Source: DYRB01 sp963709645 | GTDB taxonomy: Bacteria; Pseudomonadota; Gammaproteobacteria; Chromatiales; Chromatiaceae | Direction of reading: 5' to 3' | Assembly (NCBI GenBank): GCA_963709645.1 | Contig: CAVPXP010000007.1 | Coordinates: 248,001 to 312,000 of the forward strand | Length of the DNA stretch: 64,000 nt | In this document: positions 18,315 through 28,907 of the stretch, in pieces | How positions within the stretch are numbered: position 1 is the stretch's first letter | Layout: each line of letters starts with the position of its first letter | The notes under the pieces: model-generated | Seen by the model: only the letters and a program-made list of their open reading frames with translations | Told to the model about the DNA's origin: nothing | Databases searched by the model: none | Program-made: the position numbers and the translations under genes

Positions 18315-19651
18315 TCATCGTGTAACGGCGCCTTGCGCCAGAACGCGCGTCAGGAGTCCTAGCGCGCTGTCCGCCGACGGAATCGGGATCCGCACCAGGT
18401 AACCCGCCCCCGGCGCCAGGTCCATGGCGCTGACCGTCGCGGTTCGTCATGGCCTCCAAGCGGAAGCGGCGATTGCCGGCTGGGGTGAGCAGCTCCAACT
18501 CGTCGCCGACACCAAAGCGGTTCTTGACCTCCACCTCAGCCCAGCCGTCACTGCCCTGCCCCACCACCTCACCGACGAAGATCTGACGCTGATTGTCGGA
18601 GCTACCGCGGGCGTAGTTCTGCAGCTCGGCGGGGGCGTGGCGACGGTAGAATCCCTCTGTGTAGCCGCGGTTGGCGAGCCCCTCCAGGTCGGTCACCAGA
18701 CCCGGGGAGAAGGGGCGCCCGGCGACGGCATCGTCGATGGCCTGCCGGTAGACCTGAGTGGTCCGTGCCACATAGTAGTGGGACTTGGTTCGGCCCTCGA
18801 CCTTGAGGCAGTCGATGCCCATGGCCACCAGGCGCTCAACGTGCTCCACAGCGCACAGATCCTTGGCGTTCATGATGTAGGTGCCATGCTCATCTTCGAA
18901 CATCGGCATGAACTGCCCGGGGCGCTTGCCCTCTTCCAGCAGATAGACCTCATCGGCGGCTGGGTGGCGGCCCGGTTGGGGGGCGTCATCCTCGCCAACG
19001 TGGCCGGCCAGCCGGTACTCCCAGCGGCAGGCGTTGGTGCAACTCCCCTGGTTGGCATCCCGGTGGTTGAAGTACCCGGATAGCAGGCAGCGACCCGAGT
19101 AGGCAATGCACAAGGCCCCGTGGACAAAGACCTCCAGCTCCACGTCCGGGCAGGCCTGGCGAATCTCGGCGATCTCGTCAAGGGACAACTCACGCGACAG
19201 TATGACCCGGGCAATCCCCTGTGCCTGCCAAAAGCGCACCGCCGCTGCGTTGACGGTATTGGCCTGCACCGAGAGGTGGATCGCCAAGCCCGGGCCAACG
19301 CTCCCGCACCATCAGAATCAGCCCGGGATCGGCCATGATGAGGGCATCCGGACCAAGGGCGACGATCGGCTCCAGATCATCGATGAAGGTCCGCAGCTTG
19401 GCCCCGTGCGGCATCAGGTTGCACGCCAGGTACAGCCGCCGCCCGCAGGCATGGACGGCGGAGATGCCTTCCGCCAGGGCCGCCGCGTCAAAGTCGTTGT
19501 TGCGCACCCGCAGGCTGTAGCGCGGCAGCCCTGCGTAGACGGCGTCGGCCCCGTAGGCAAGGGCGAACCTGAGGGATTTGAGGGTGCCGGCGGGGGCCAG
19601 CAGCTCCGGGCCGGAACCGCGGTCAGGGGGCGGCTGAGCCGGTCCGCTCAA
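18315..19651 (-). CDS. trhP: tRNA hydroxylation protein P (peptidase U32 family, YegQ/TrhP), frameshifted
   Basis: TrhP takes part in forming 5-hydroxyuridine at tRNA position 34, using prephenate. The protein is complete from PELLAPAGTLKSLRFALAYG to a C-terminal SALGLLTRVLAQGAV, but in three frames. One extra base at about 19283-19290 separates RERWPGL from AIHLSVQAN. Another, at about 18423-18432, separates EAMTNRDGQ from MDLAPGAGYLV. Correcting both gives one open frame ending at TGA 18317-18315. The cysteine-rich core (CIAYSGRCLLSG, then CTNACRWEY) is intact. The likely start is TTG 19651, overlapping the upstream stop as TTGA, so the two genes are translationally coupled. The frameshifts are either recent damage or assembly error. 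Confidence 0.82.
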
Positions 19652-20890
19652 TGGAGCTCGACCTCCATGCTGACCCGTTCGGGGTCCCCGAACAGGCGCT
19701 CGCGCAGGACCTCCACCGGCATTCGCTGGCCAGGACGACCATCCAGCAAAGCGATGCGGACATCGGTGTAGCCGCCCACCGCCGTCTCGCCGACCCGCAC
19801 GATGCGGTCCCCCGCCTCCATCCCGGCCGTCTTGGCACCACTCTCCTCGGAAAACCCCTTGACGGCCACACCCTCGCCCTTCGATATCGGTATCCAACAG
19901 AACGCCCAGGAGCCCAGCAGCCGGCAGGGAGACCCGACGCGGGTACAAGAGAAAGTCGGCGGCCTGCGGGTCCAGGTCGCGCTGGGTTCCGTTGAGGACG
20001 ATCGCGGCCGGGGCGTCGATGCGCCGTTGCAGGCGTTTCGGAATTCCCTGCCCGTACTCGACATGGCCTGCCCCGCTCAGGATTACCATCATCTTGCCGG
20101 GGTTCTCCTGGAGGTAGCGAGCGGCGCGCTCGGCCATGCCCTCGTCCCAGAGAAGCTGCACGGAGAGGAACCGTTCGAACCGCGCGTCATCCGCCTCGGG
20201 CTGACCCTCGCCTTCCTCTTTGCCGTGATCGCGCATCTGCGGATGGGCATCGAAGACGGCTCTGACCCTGGCCCGATAGGCCGGATCGTCCCGGTCCATA
20301 TCCGCGGGAATACGTGCCCGCTGGGCCTCGTTGAGTGCCTCGATGCCATCATCCCCCACCTTCTCCGTGATCTCCTTCTCCAGGTTGAGGGCGACGATTG
20401 GGATACCGTGATCCCGGGCCAGACGGAGGATCGGACGGTACAGACGATAGTCGAAACGCCAGCGCTCGAAATAGCCGGTGCGGCGCAGGAGATCGGCCTC
20501 AGTGATACGCCCGGCGACGTAGTCGTCGAGAGCGTCCTGGAAGGGCTGTTGGAAAAACTCCATACCGATGGCCAGGTCCTTTTCCTTGACGTGAAGGCCA
20601 TAGATGATCGCCCACTGATTTAGGTGGTCCTCATAGCGGTCGTGAGACTCGCCGACAAACACCACGCGCTTGTCCGCGAGCTTGTCGATCAGTCCAGCCA
20701 TGTCCCCGAGGGCGGTCACATCGACCACAGCGGTTTGGGTGTCGACGATCTCGTCGGGTCCGGATTCCATGGCGGGCTGAGTCGTGTGGTCCGCATCGGA
20801 CTCGGAATGAACCGGCGGGGAAAGGGCCAGGCCGAAGGCAAGGAAGGCATGGAACGGCAGCACGGCGTATAGTCTTAAGCGTCTTGGCAC
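19648..20890 (-). CDS. ChaN-like (DUF399) exported protein with C-terminal PDZ domain, frameshifted
   Basis: From a GTG at 20890 (GAGGA six bases before) comes a signal peptide, LPFHAFLAFGLALSPPVHS, then a ChaN/Tiki-like domain with VVFVGESHDRYEDHL, GMEFFQQPFQDAL and SGAGHVEYGQGIP. ChaN of Campylobacter binds haem and the fold is shared with Tiki proteases. A PDZ domain follows (GVAVKGFSEESGAKTAGMEAGDRIVRVG) and ends in MEVELH at 19648. Between the domains, one extra G in a GGG run at about 19874-19882 throws the frame; removing it restores IEGEGVAV. The protein would act in the periplasm or at the outer membrane. Its stop overlaps the TTG start of trhP. The substrate is unknown. Confidence 0.78.
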
Positions 20891-20990
20891 TTGGTTCCTC
20901 GCTGACTGAGTCTCTGGTTTCGGGCCCGATTGGGCCCCATGTTGGCCAGCTCGCATTCCATCGACATGCGCCGCCCGCAGGACCCGACCT

Positions 20991-23168
20991 ATGACCGCAC
21001 CAGAAAAGATCAAGTTCCTGGCCGGCCTGACCGCGCTGGCTATCCTGGCGTGCTCGCCCCTCGCCTGCTCCGCGCCGCCCCCTGCGTCGTCCGCTCCGGT
21101 CCACCACGAGATCGCGGCCCAACTGGACCCCGAGGCGGGGACCATCGCGGCCAGCGACCGCCTGACCCTGCCTCCCGGTGCTTCGGACTGGACCCTAATC
21201 CTGCACGCGGGACTGGCCCCAAAGGTCAGCGCCGGGCCGGCGACTCTGGAGCCGCTGGGACGCGATGACCACCTGGAGCGCTACCGCCTGCGCTTGACCG
21301 GTCCAGGTCCGGTCACCTTGACCTATTCCGGGACCATACGCCACGGCATGGAGGATATCCCCGAGAGCCTCGGCCGCGCCCATCAGCAGACCCGCGGGAC
21401 CATCGCGGAGGACGGCGTATTCCTCGATGGCTTCAGCGGCTGGTATCCCAGCCCTGGCAACGGGCTCCACACCTTCTCGCTCACCGTGACCCTGCCGCAA
21501 GGCTGGCTGGCAGTCTCCCAGGGGGCGGGGCCAGACGCCGCAAGCAACCCGGGTCCGGGGGACGGCGCCAAGCCCACCGCCGTCCAGGTTAGCTGGCGGG
21601 AGGACCAGCCCCAGGACGAGATCTACCTCGTCGCCGCCCCGTTCAACCTCTACCGACGCGCCACACCGGTGGCGGAGGGGCAAGTCTACCTGCGCCGGCC
21701 GGACCCGGAACTGGCGGAGCGCTACCTGGCGGCCACCGGGACCTATCTCGACCTGTACTCGAAGCTGATCGGCCCCTACCCCTACCCCAAGTTCGCCCTG
21801 GTGGAAAACTTCTGGGAGAGCGGCTACGGCATGCCATCCTTCACCCTGCTCGGGCCCCAGGTCATCCGCCTGCCGTTCATCATCGATACATCCTACCCCC
21901 ACGAGATTCTGCACAATTGGTGGGGCAACGGCGTCTACGTGGACTACGCCTCGGGCAACTGGAGCGAGGGCCTGACCGCCTATCTGGCCGACCACCTGTT
22001 GGCGGAGCGGCGCGACGGCGGCGCCGACTACCGCCGCGATGCGCTTAAGGGCTATGCCGACTATGTCCGCACGGACGAGGACTTTCCCCTGCGCGACTTC
22101 CGCTCGCGGCACAGCTCCGCCTCCCAGGCCATCGGCTACAGCAAGGCGCTGATGTTGTTCCACATGCTGCGCCGGCAGCTCGGCGACGAGGTCTTCGTTC
22201 AGGGACTGAGGCGCTTCTACGCGGACAACCTCTTCCGCGTCACCGGTTACGACGACTTGCGGCGGGCCTTCGAGGAGAGCAGCGGGCGCGACCTGGCCGG
22301 GTTTTTTCTCGCCTGGACGGAACGTACTGGAGCGCCCACGATCCAGCTCGCCGACATCCTATTGCGGGAACATCCGGGGGGATTCCGGCTTACCGGCAGA
22401 CTCAACCAGACCCAGGAGGAGGCCCCTTTCCCATTGGAGGTCCCGATCCAGATCCAGCTGGCCGACGGCCAACTGCGGGAGGAGCGCGTCAAGCTGGACC
22501 AACGCAGCGCCACCTTCGACCTCGAGCTTCCCGCCCCGCCCGTTCGCATCGCCGCGGACCCGGACTTCGACCTCTTCCGCACTCTGGCCGACGGTGAGAC
22601 CCCGGTCACCCTGAGCCGCCTGTTCGGTTCGGACCGCGGCGTCATCGTCTGGCCATCCGATGCACCGCCCGAGCTGGCGGAAGGCTACCGCGCGCTCGCC
22701 GGCACCTGGGCCGCGAGCAACCCGGGTTGGGAGGTCCACAGCGACCGCGATCTGGAGCACCTGCCCAAGGGTGTCGCCGTCTGGCTGCTGGGGTGGGAGA
22801 ATCGGTACCTGGCTGCCTTCGCCGCCGGAGGCACGCCCTTCCGGCTCGACCCGAAGACCCGCAGCCTGCAGATCCCCGCCCAGGACGGACTACCGGATGG
22901 CCCATCGAGCCCCGTTTTGACCAGCACCAAAGGCGGGCAGCCCATCGCCTGGCTGGCAGTGCCAAATCCTGCCCCGCTTCCAGGACTGGCCCGCAAGTTG
23001 CCGCACTACGGCAAGTACAGCTACCTGGTTTTCACCGGCGACGCCCCGGACGTCCGCGCGAAAGGGCTCTGGCCGGCGGCCGACTCTGTGCTGGCCGTCT
23101 GGCTGACCGAGGAGCGGCCTGCCCCCGTGCGGCTCGACCGCCCGCCTTTGACCGAGCAGGCGAAATAG
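20991..23168 (+). CDS. M1-family metallopeptidase-like lipoprotein
   Basis: 725 residues beginning with a signal peptide and a probable lipobox (LACS, around Cys 20 or Cys 26), so an envelope protein. An N-terminal beta domain is followed by the M1 catalytic domain with the zinc site HEILHNWWGN (H304, E305, H308) and the third ligand E326 in NWSEGLT. The family's GAMEN exopeptidase signature is absent: the matching stretch reads GYGMPSF, so it may not be a true aminopeptidase. The C-terminal 250 residues form a domain of unknown role. ATG 20991 follows AGGA at a good distance. It is divergent from the ChaN-PDZ gene with 100 bases between. The substrate is not predictable. Confidence 0.85.
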   Translation: MTAPEKIKFLAGLTALAILACSPLACSAPPPASSAPVHHEIAAQLDPEAGTIAASDRLTLPPGASDWTLILHAGLAPKVSAGPATLEPLGRDDHLERYRLRLTGPGPVTLTYSGTIRHGMEDIPESLGRAHQQTRGTIAEDGVFLDGFSGWYPSPGNGLHTFSLTVTLPQGWLAVSQGAGPDAASNPGPGDGAKPTAVQVSWREDQPQDEIYLVAAPFNLYRRATPVAEGQVYLRRPDPELAERYLAATGTYLDLYSKLIGPYPYPKFALVENFWESGYGMPSFTLLGPQVIRLPFIIDTSYPHEILHNWWGNGVYVDYASGNWSEGLTAYLADHLLAERRDGGADYRRDALKGYADYVRTDEDFPLRDFRSRHSSASQAIGYSKALMLFHMLRRQLGDEVFVQGLRRFYADNLFRVTGYDDLRRAFEESSGRDLAGFFLAWTERTGAPTIQLADILLREHPGGFRLTGRLNQTQEEAPFPLEVPIQIQLADGQLREERVKLDQRSATFDLELPAPPVRIAADPDFDLFRTLADGETPVTLSRLFGSDRGVIVWPSDAPPELAEGYRALAGTWAASNPGWEVHSDRDLEHLPKGVAVWLLGWENRYLAAFAAGGTPFRLDPKTRSLQIPAQDGLPDGPSSPVLTSTKGGQPIAWLAVPNPAPLPGLARKLPHYGKYSYLVFTGDAPDVRAKGLWPAADSVLAVWLTEERPAPVRLDRPPLTEQAK

Positions 23169-23337
23169 CGGGCGACGACTTCGCTGGGTGCTCAAGAGCC
23201 CATCGCACCACCGGCGACAGGCCCCCTGTGGGTCGCATTTGCGTCCGACGCCGAGCGGCAGGCGATCTCGGACTCCGCTGTCGGGCTGAAGCCTGACCCG
23301 AACCCGGTGCAAACAGAGCCGGTTGAGCCCCCCGGGC

Positions 23338-23955
23338 TCAGTCCGCGCCCAGCATCCCCTCGCGTTCGAGGAAGGCGATGACCGCCGCAAGTCCATCGCC
23401 AGTCTTCAGGTTGGTAAAGACCCAGGGGCGCGACCCGCGCATGCGTCGGGTGTCGCGCTCCATGACGTCCAGGGAGGCTCCCACCAGAGGTGCCAGATCC
23501 GTCTTGTTGATCACCAGCAGGTCGGACTTGGTGATCCCCGGCCCCCCCTTGCGCGGGATCTTCTCCCCGCCGGCCACATCGATGACATAAAGGGTCAGGT
23601 CCGACAGCTCCGGACTGAAGGTCGCGGCGAGGTTGTCCCCGCCGGATTCGACGAAGATAAGATCCAGGACCGGGAAAGCCGATTGCAGACGGTCAATGGC
23701 CTCCAGGTTCATGGAGGCATCCTCGCGGATCGCCGTGTGCGGGCAGCCCCCGGTCTCCACGCCAAGGATGCGCTCCGGGGCCAGGGCCTGGGCTCGGACC
23801 AGGATCTCCATGTCCTCCTTCGTATAGATGTCGTTGGTCACCACCGCAATCTCGTAGCGATCCCGCAGGGCCTTGCACAGGGCCTCGACCAGGGCGGTCT
23901 TGCCCGAGCCGACCGGCCCTCCGACGCCTACCCGCAACGGGGGTCTCTTGCTCAT
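23338..23955 (-). CDS. ureG: Urease accessory GTPase UreG
   Basis: SIMIBI-class GTPase that, with UreD, UreE and UreF, drives nickel insertion and lysine carbamylation in the urease active site. At 205 residues it is full length: P-loop GGPVGSGKT at 12-20, VETGGCPHTAIREDAS with the nickel-binding CPH, FVESGGDNLAATFSPEL and the NKTD guanine-specificity motif. ATG 23955 follows GGAG. It is the last gene of the urt-ure block and convergent with the M1-like gene; no strong terminator is visible between them. Confidence 0.97.
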   Translation of the reverse strand: MSKRPPLRVGVGGPVGSGKTALVEALCKALRDRYEIAVVTNDIYTKEDMEILVRAQALAPERILGVETGGCPHTAIREDASMNLEAIDRLQSAFPVLDLIFVESGGDNLAATFSPELSDLTLYVIDVAGGEKIPRKGGPGITKSDLLVINKTDLAPLVGASLDVMERDTRRMRGSRPWVFTNLKTGDGLAAVIAFLEREGMLGAD

Positions 23956-24007
23956 GGGCTATCTCCAAAGGTCGACTCGGGGAGCGATCCGCCCGAGGGC
24001 ACGGCCC

Positions 24008-24697
24008 TCAAGACCGAAACAGCCGGGAATACTGGGTCTCGTGGCGGCTCGACAGGATGGCGAGGCCCGGGGCCATGCCCGACCACTCCGACTCCGGCAG
24101 CTCCAGGGCCCGCTGGGCAATGGCCGGCAGCCCCGACCCGAGGTCCAGCAACAGGCGCTGGCCGGCGGTCTGGCCCAGGGGGACCAGCTTGATCGCAGCC
24201 ATGACCTGGTTTTCCAGCCAGGCCCAAAGGTAAGCGGTGACGGCGTCCTCCGGCGTCAAGCCCAGGGCCGCGGCGGCACAGGCGTAGGCGGCGGGATAGG
24301 TCAGCGGTTCGAGCCTGGCCAAACCGACCAGCCTCGCCTCCCCCGCCACCCCCAGGTCCCGGAGCCAGACCCCCAGGGCCCGCCCCATCCGCGCCGTCTC
24401 GTCCATCAGCTCTGCGGTCTCCCGCGAAGCCGCGAAGAGGGTGTTCAGCCGCTCCACCTCGGCGAGCTGGTCGTCCCGCCAGGCGGCCACCAGGCCCGCC
24501 AGGAGCGGGGCCTCGAAGCGTGCAAGGGACGCGTTGAGAACACCGGCGATCCAGGTCCCGGCACTCGCCGCGTCGGTAACCAGACCCGCCTCCGCCGCCG
24601 GCTCGAGCCCCTGCGAATAGGCGAAGCCCCCAACCGGGAGCTGGGGGCTGGCCAAATGGAGCAATGGGATCAGGCGGGGGGTCATGGGGCTCGGCAT
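24008..24697 (-). CDS. ureF: Urease accessory protein UreF
   Basis: All-helical protein that bridges UreD and UreG on apo-urease and controls GTP hydrolysis during nickel delivery. 229 residues from ATG 24697, chosen because GAGGT lies about seven bases upstream; an ATG at 24685 gives the common MTPRLIPLLHLASPQLPVGGF N-terminus directly. The family marks SPQLPVGGFAYSQGLE, SRETAELMDETARMGRAL and the C-terminal HETQYSRLFRS are present. It overlaps the end of the ureE frame by 16 bases. Confidence 0.95.
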   Translation of the reverse strand: MPSPMTPRLIPLLHLASPQLPVGGFAYSQGLEPAAEAGLVTDAASAGTWIAGVLNASLARFEAPLLAGLVAAWRDDQLAEVERLNTLFAASRETAELMDETARMGRALGVWLRDLGVAGEARLVGLARLEPLTYPAAYACAAAALGLTPEDAVTAYLWAWLENQVMAAIKLVPLGQTAGQRLLLDLGSGLPAIAQRALELPESEWSGMAPGLAILSSRHETQYSRLFRS

Positions 24698-25305
24698 TCC
24701 GCATACCTCGCGGCGCATAGCGGTGCCGATCCTCCAACCCCGTCGTCGCGACCGCGATCCCGGTATCCAGGCCAGGGACGGTCCCTGGCTGGCAGGAGCC
24801 CCCTTGCCGGCATGGGTGCGCACCTTCCATCAGGGGTGTGGATGATGGGGGCATCTTCCCCGTGTCCCTGGTGATGCGCGTGCGCTCCCTGGTAGGCCCC
24901 GGCCTCGGGCTCAAAGGGTGCCTCCTCCTCGGCCACTTCGACTCCTAGACCAAGGAGCATGTCCCGCAGGACGGGGTCGAAGCCCAGGCGCAGCCAGTCC
25001 GCGGCGATCTCCATTTGGACATGGCGATTCCCCAAGTGATAGGCGGCCCGCAGCAAGACCTCGGGGCTGTCCGCCCGCACCGTCAGCACCTGCTCCGGTG
25101 CCGCCTCGACCCGCACCACCCGCCCGCAGCGGGTCCTAAGGCAATCGCCATGACGAAGCACAGTCCCGCGGGGCAAAAACAGGCCAGCCTCGGCGCCGGA
25201 GGCCAGGGTCACGCGGGCCCGGCTCTTTTGTCTCTGCTCGAACGGCGCAACAAGTCGGTCGTCGGCGGCATCCTGCGGAGGAATGTGCTCTTCAATCTGG
25301 TACAT
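24682..25305 (-). CDS. ureE: Urease accessory protein UreE, nickel metallochaperone
   Basis: Dimeric chaperone that carries nickel to the urease activation complex. The N-terminal peptide-binding domain and the metal-binding domain with AYHLGNRHVQMEIAADWLRL and LRDMLLGLGVEV are typical. A short His-rich stretch, AHAHHQGHGEDAPIIHTPD, is where the protein usually ends. Here the frame runs on for about 45 residues of Arg/Pro-rich sequence with no family similarity and into the ureF start, so a late frameshift or lost stop is possible. ATG 25305 is the start. The gene is separated from ureC by an IS5-family remnant, so ureEFG may have lost read-through from the main operon. Confidence 0.93.
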   Translation of the reverse strand: MYQIEEHIPPQDAADDRLVAPFEQRQKSRARVTLASGAEAGLFLPRGTVLRHGDCLRTRCGRVVRVEAAPEQVLTVRADSPEVLLRAAYHLGNRHVQMEIAADWLRLGFDPVLRDMLLGLGVEVAEEEAPFEPEAGAYQGAHAHHQGHGEDAPIIHTPDGRCAPMPARGLLPARDRPWPGYRDRGRDDGVGGSAPLCAARYAECRAP

Positions 25306-25620
25306 GGAACGCTTCGCTAATCATGTCTCCTAGCCTCTTTGCCCCGGTACGCCCCGCTTTCCTTGCCGGTTGGATACCTGTTCGACCAGCGGGTACAGTG
25401 GCAGCCTCACCCACCGCCGCTATCCTCCGGGTGACGTGTCGCCCGCCGCGCACAAGGCGCTCGCGACACGAAAACAGCGTCCGCTCAGCGCACATCGATC
25501 GTCAGACGGCACTTCTTCCCGCCAGTTCACCTCGTGCCGTCGTCAGGCCGCTTGATCGGGGCTCCTGGCGATGATAGCGTCTAAAAAGTAGTACCGTCAT
25601 GCGATTGGACTTCCTATCCG
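25306..25620. other. Intergenic region upstream of ureE
   Basis: 315 bases between the ureE start and the outer end of the IS5-family remnant. No gene is recognised. It is the place to look for a separate ureEFG promoter, but I see no convincing -35/-10 pair. Confidence 0.4.
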
Positions 25621-26356
25621 TAAGGAACCTCTGATCAACCCGAGTCTTGCCGGTTCGAGTTTCGGTGGATGGTCAATTTTTCGGATGATGACATGAGCGG
25701 TCGGTTACTCGTGTAAACGGACCTCGCTTCCGGTGTTCGGTCGCCGTGTGGCCCGTCGCCCCTGGCCGCGGGTGCATCTTGGTCGCTTCAATTTAGTCGG
25801 GCGTTGTTGGCCAGCCCTTGATAACGCACCTTGCGGTGACAGAACAGGTTCTTGGCATTGTGAAGCAAGTGTATGGCGCGGGTACGGATTCCGAGTTTGA
25901 GATGCTCGACCCGCTCGGACAGCTTCTTGCGCGCGCCAAAGGCCTTAGCCTTCAGGTGACCAGGCTTCCTGGCGAAGTACCACTGCGCCGGCCTGTCTTT
26001 GAGACCCGAGCGCTTTTCGGCACCGATGTAGCTGGAATCGCCGCAGACCGCCTGCTCGTCGCCGTGGAGAAAGTGCGCGGTCTCGGCCACATCGGCGCCA
26101 TTGGCGGCCACGCGGGTCGGGGCGTCGATGAACCCGCCGTCGGCATCGGCGCCAATGACCCTCTACGCGCAAAAGTACCACTGGCTGTCTTGCGGACCTG
26201 GTGCATATCCGCAGCCAGCGCCGTGGCTCGATTCTTGGGCGAGGACAGCTTGGCAAAAATGCTGGCAGCCACCAGGGTGCCCTTATCCAGCATCAGACAG
26301 CACCCTACAGCCGGAAGAATTTCGACAGTGTCGTGGCATCGGGGGCCCTGATCCAA
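25621..26356 (-). mobile_element. IS5-family insertion sequence remnant
   Basis: On the minus strand a broken IS5-family transposase can be read in two or three frames. LMLDKGTLVAASIFAKLSSP and MHQVRKTA lie at about 26180-26300. Then, in another frame, VAANGADVAETAHFLHGDEQ, CGDSSYIGAEKRSG and the C-terminal HRKVRYQGLANNARLN end at 25788. The N-terminal third of the transposase is missing, cut off near the ureC stop. GGAACCTCTGATCAA at 25623-25637 looks like the surviving terminal repeat. The element cannot move by itself. It separates ureC from ureE. Confidence 0.8.
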
Positions 26357-26375
26357 CGGGGCGGCCCAGGGGCCA

Positions 26376-28078
<1,703 letters not shown>

Positions 28079-28082
<4 letters not shown>

Positions 28083-28384
28083 AGCACCCCCATCACCTGG
28101 CCCTGAAAGCCGTAGACCACCCGTGCCCCGTCCAGGGCTACGAGCTCGACAGTGCGAGTCTGCCCCGGCTCGAAGCGCACCGCGGTACCCGCGGGGATAT
28201 TGAGCCGGTAGCCGCGCGTGGCGTCGCGGTCGAAGGCCAGGGCGGTATTGGTCTCATAGAAGTGGTAGTGGGAGCCGACCTGGATGGGGCGGTCCCCGGT
28301 GTTGGCGACGTTGACCTTGAGGGTCGGTCGGCCGGCATTGATCTCGATGTCGCCGGCGGCGGTTTGGATCTCACCAGGGATCAT
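28079..28384 (-). CDS. ureB: Urease beta subunit
   Basis: 101-residue structural subunit that assembles with UreA and UreC into the (abc)3 urease trimer. The sequence shows IPGEIQTAAGDIEINAGRPT, the conserved GSHYHFYETN and FEPGQTRTVELVALDG. It is separated from ureA by 208 bases holding two GC-rich palindromes, an unusual gap for a urease operon, and overlaps ureC by four bases. Confidence 0.97.
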
Positions 28385-28460
28385 GGCCTGTGCTTCTCCG
28401 CGGTGTTTTGGGGCAAATTGTCGCCGGCGTCGGGCTGAACCCCAACCTGCCGACGCGTTC

Positions 28461-28579
28461 CCCCCCTGCCAGGGGGGAGGTCAGGAGGGGGGTCGAAGCT
28501 TGCGGCGACCCTCAGAACTGGCCACTACCCGTAGGCGTAGGCCCTCAACCCCCACCCCGACCATCCCCCTGCCAGGGGG
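28461..28579. repeat. Two GC-rich palindromes between ureA and ureB
   Basis: CCCCCCTGCCAGGGGGG at 28461-28477 and CCCCCTGCCAGGGGG at 28565-28579 are near-identical perfect palindromes about 100 bases apart. They look like a dispersed intergenic repeat. Forming RNA hairpins, they could tune the relative expression of ureA and ureBC or cause partial termination. Confidence 0.65.
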
Positions 28580-28592
28580 AGGGGGGATGGGA

Positions 28593-28895
28593 TCAAGGGA
28601 TCGGGTGGTGCACCGTCACCAGCTTGGTCCCGTCGGGAAAGGTGGCCTCCACCTGGATCTCCGGGATCATCTCCGGGACGCCTTCCATGACGTCCTCCCG
28701 GCCCAGCAGGGTGGCACCCCAGCCCATGAGATCCGACACGCTTCGACCCTCCCGGGCCCCTTCCATGATGGCCGCGCTAAGATAGGCTGCCGCCTCCGGG
28801 TAGTTGAGCTTGAGCCCCTTGGCCTTGCGCCGCTCCGCGAGCAGGGCGGCGGTGAAGATCAGCAGTTTGTCTTTTTCGCGAGGTGTCAGCTCCAA
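28593..28895 (-). CDS. ureA: Urease gamma subunit
   Basis: 100-residue structural subunit of urease with MELTPREKDKLLIFTAAL at the start, KLNYPEAAAYLSAAIMEGAR and the C-terminal FPDGTKLVTVHHPI typical of bacterial UreA. It lies 12 bases after ureD, in the usual ureDABC order, and is followed by the palindrome-bearing gap before ureB. Confidence 0.97.
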   Translation of the reverse strand: MELTPREKDKLLIFTAALLAERRKAKGLKLNYPEAAAYLSAAIMEGAREGRSVSDLMGWGATLLGREDVMEGVPEMIPEIQVEATFPDGTKLVTVHHPIP

Positions 28896-28907
28896 CGTCT
28901 TGCTCCA

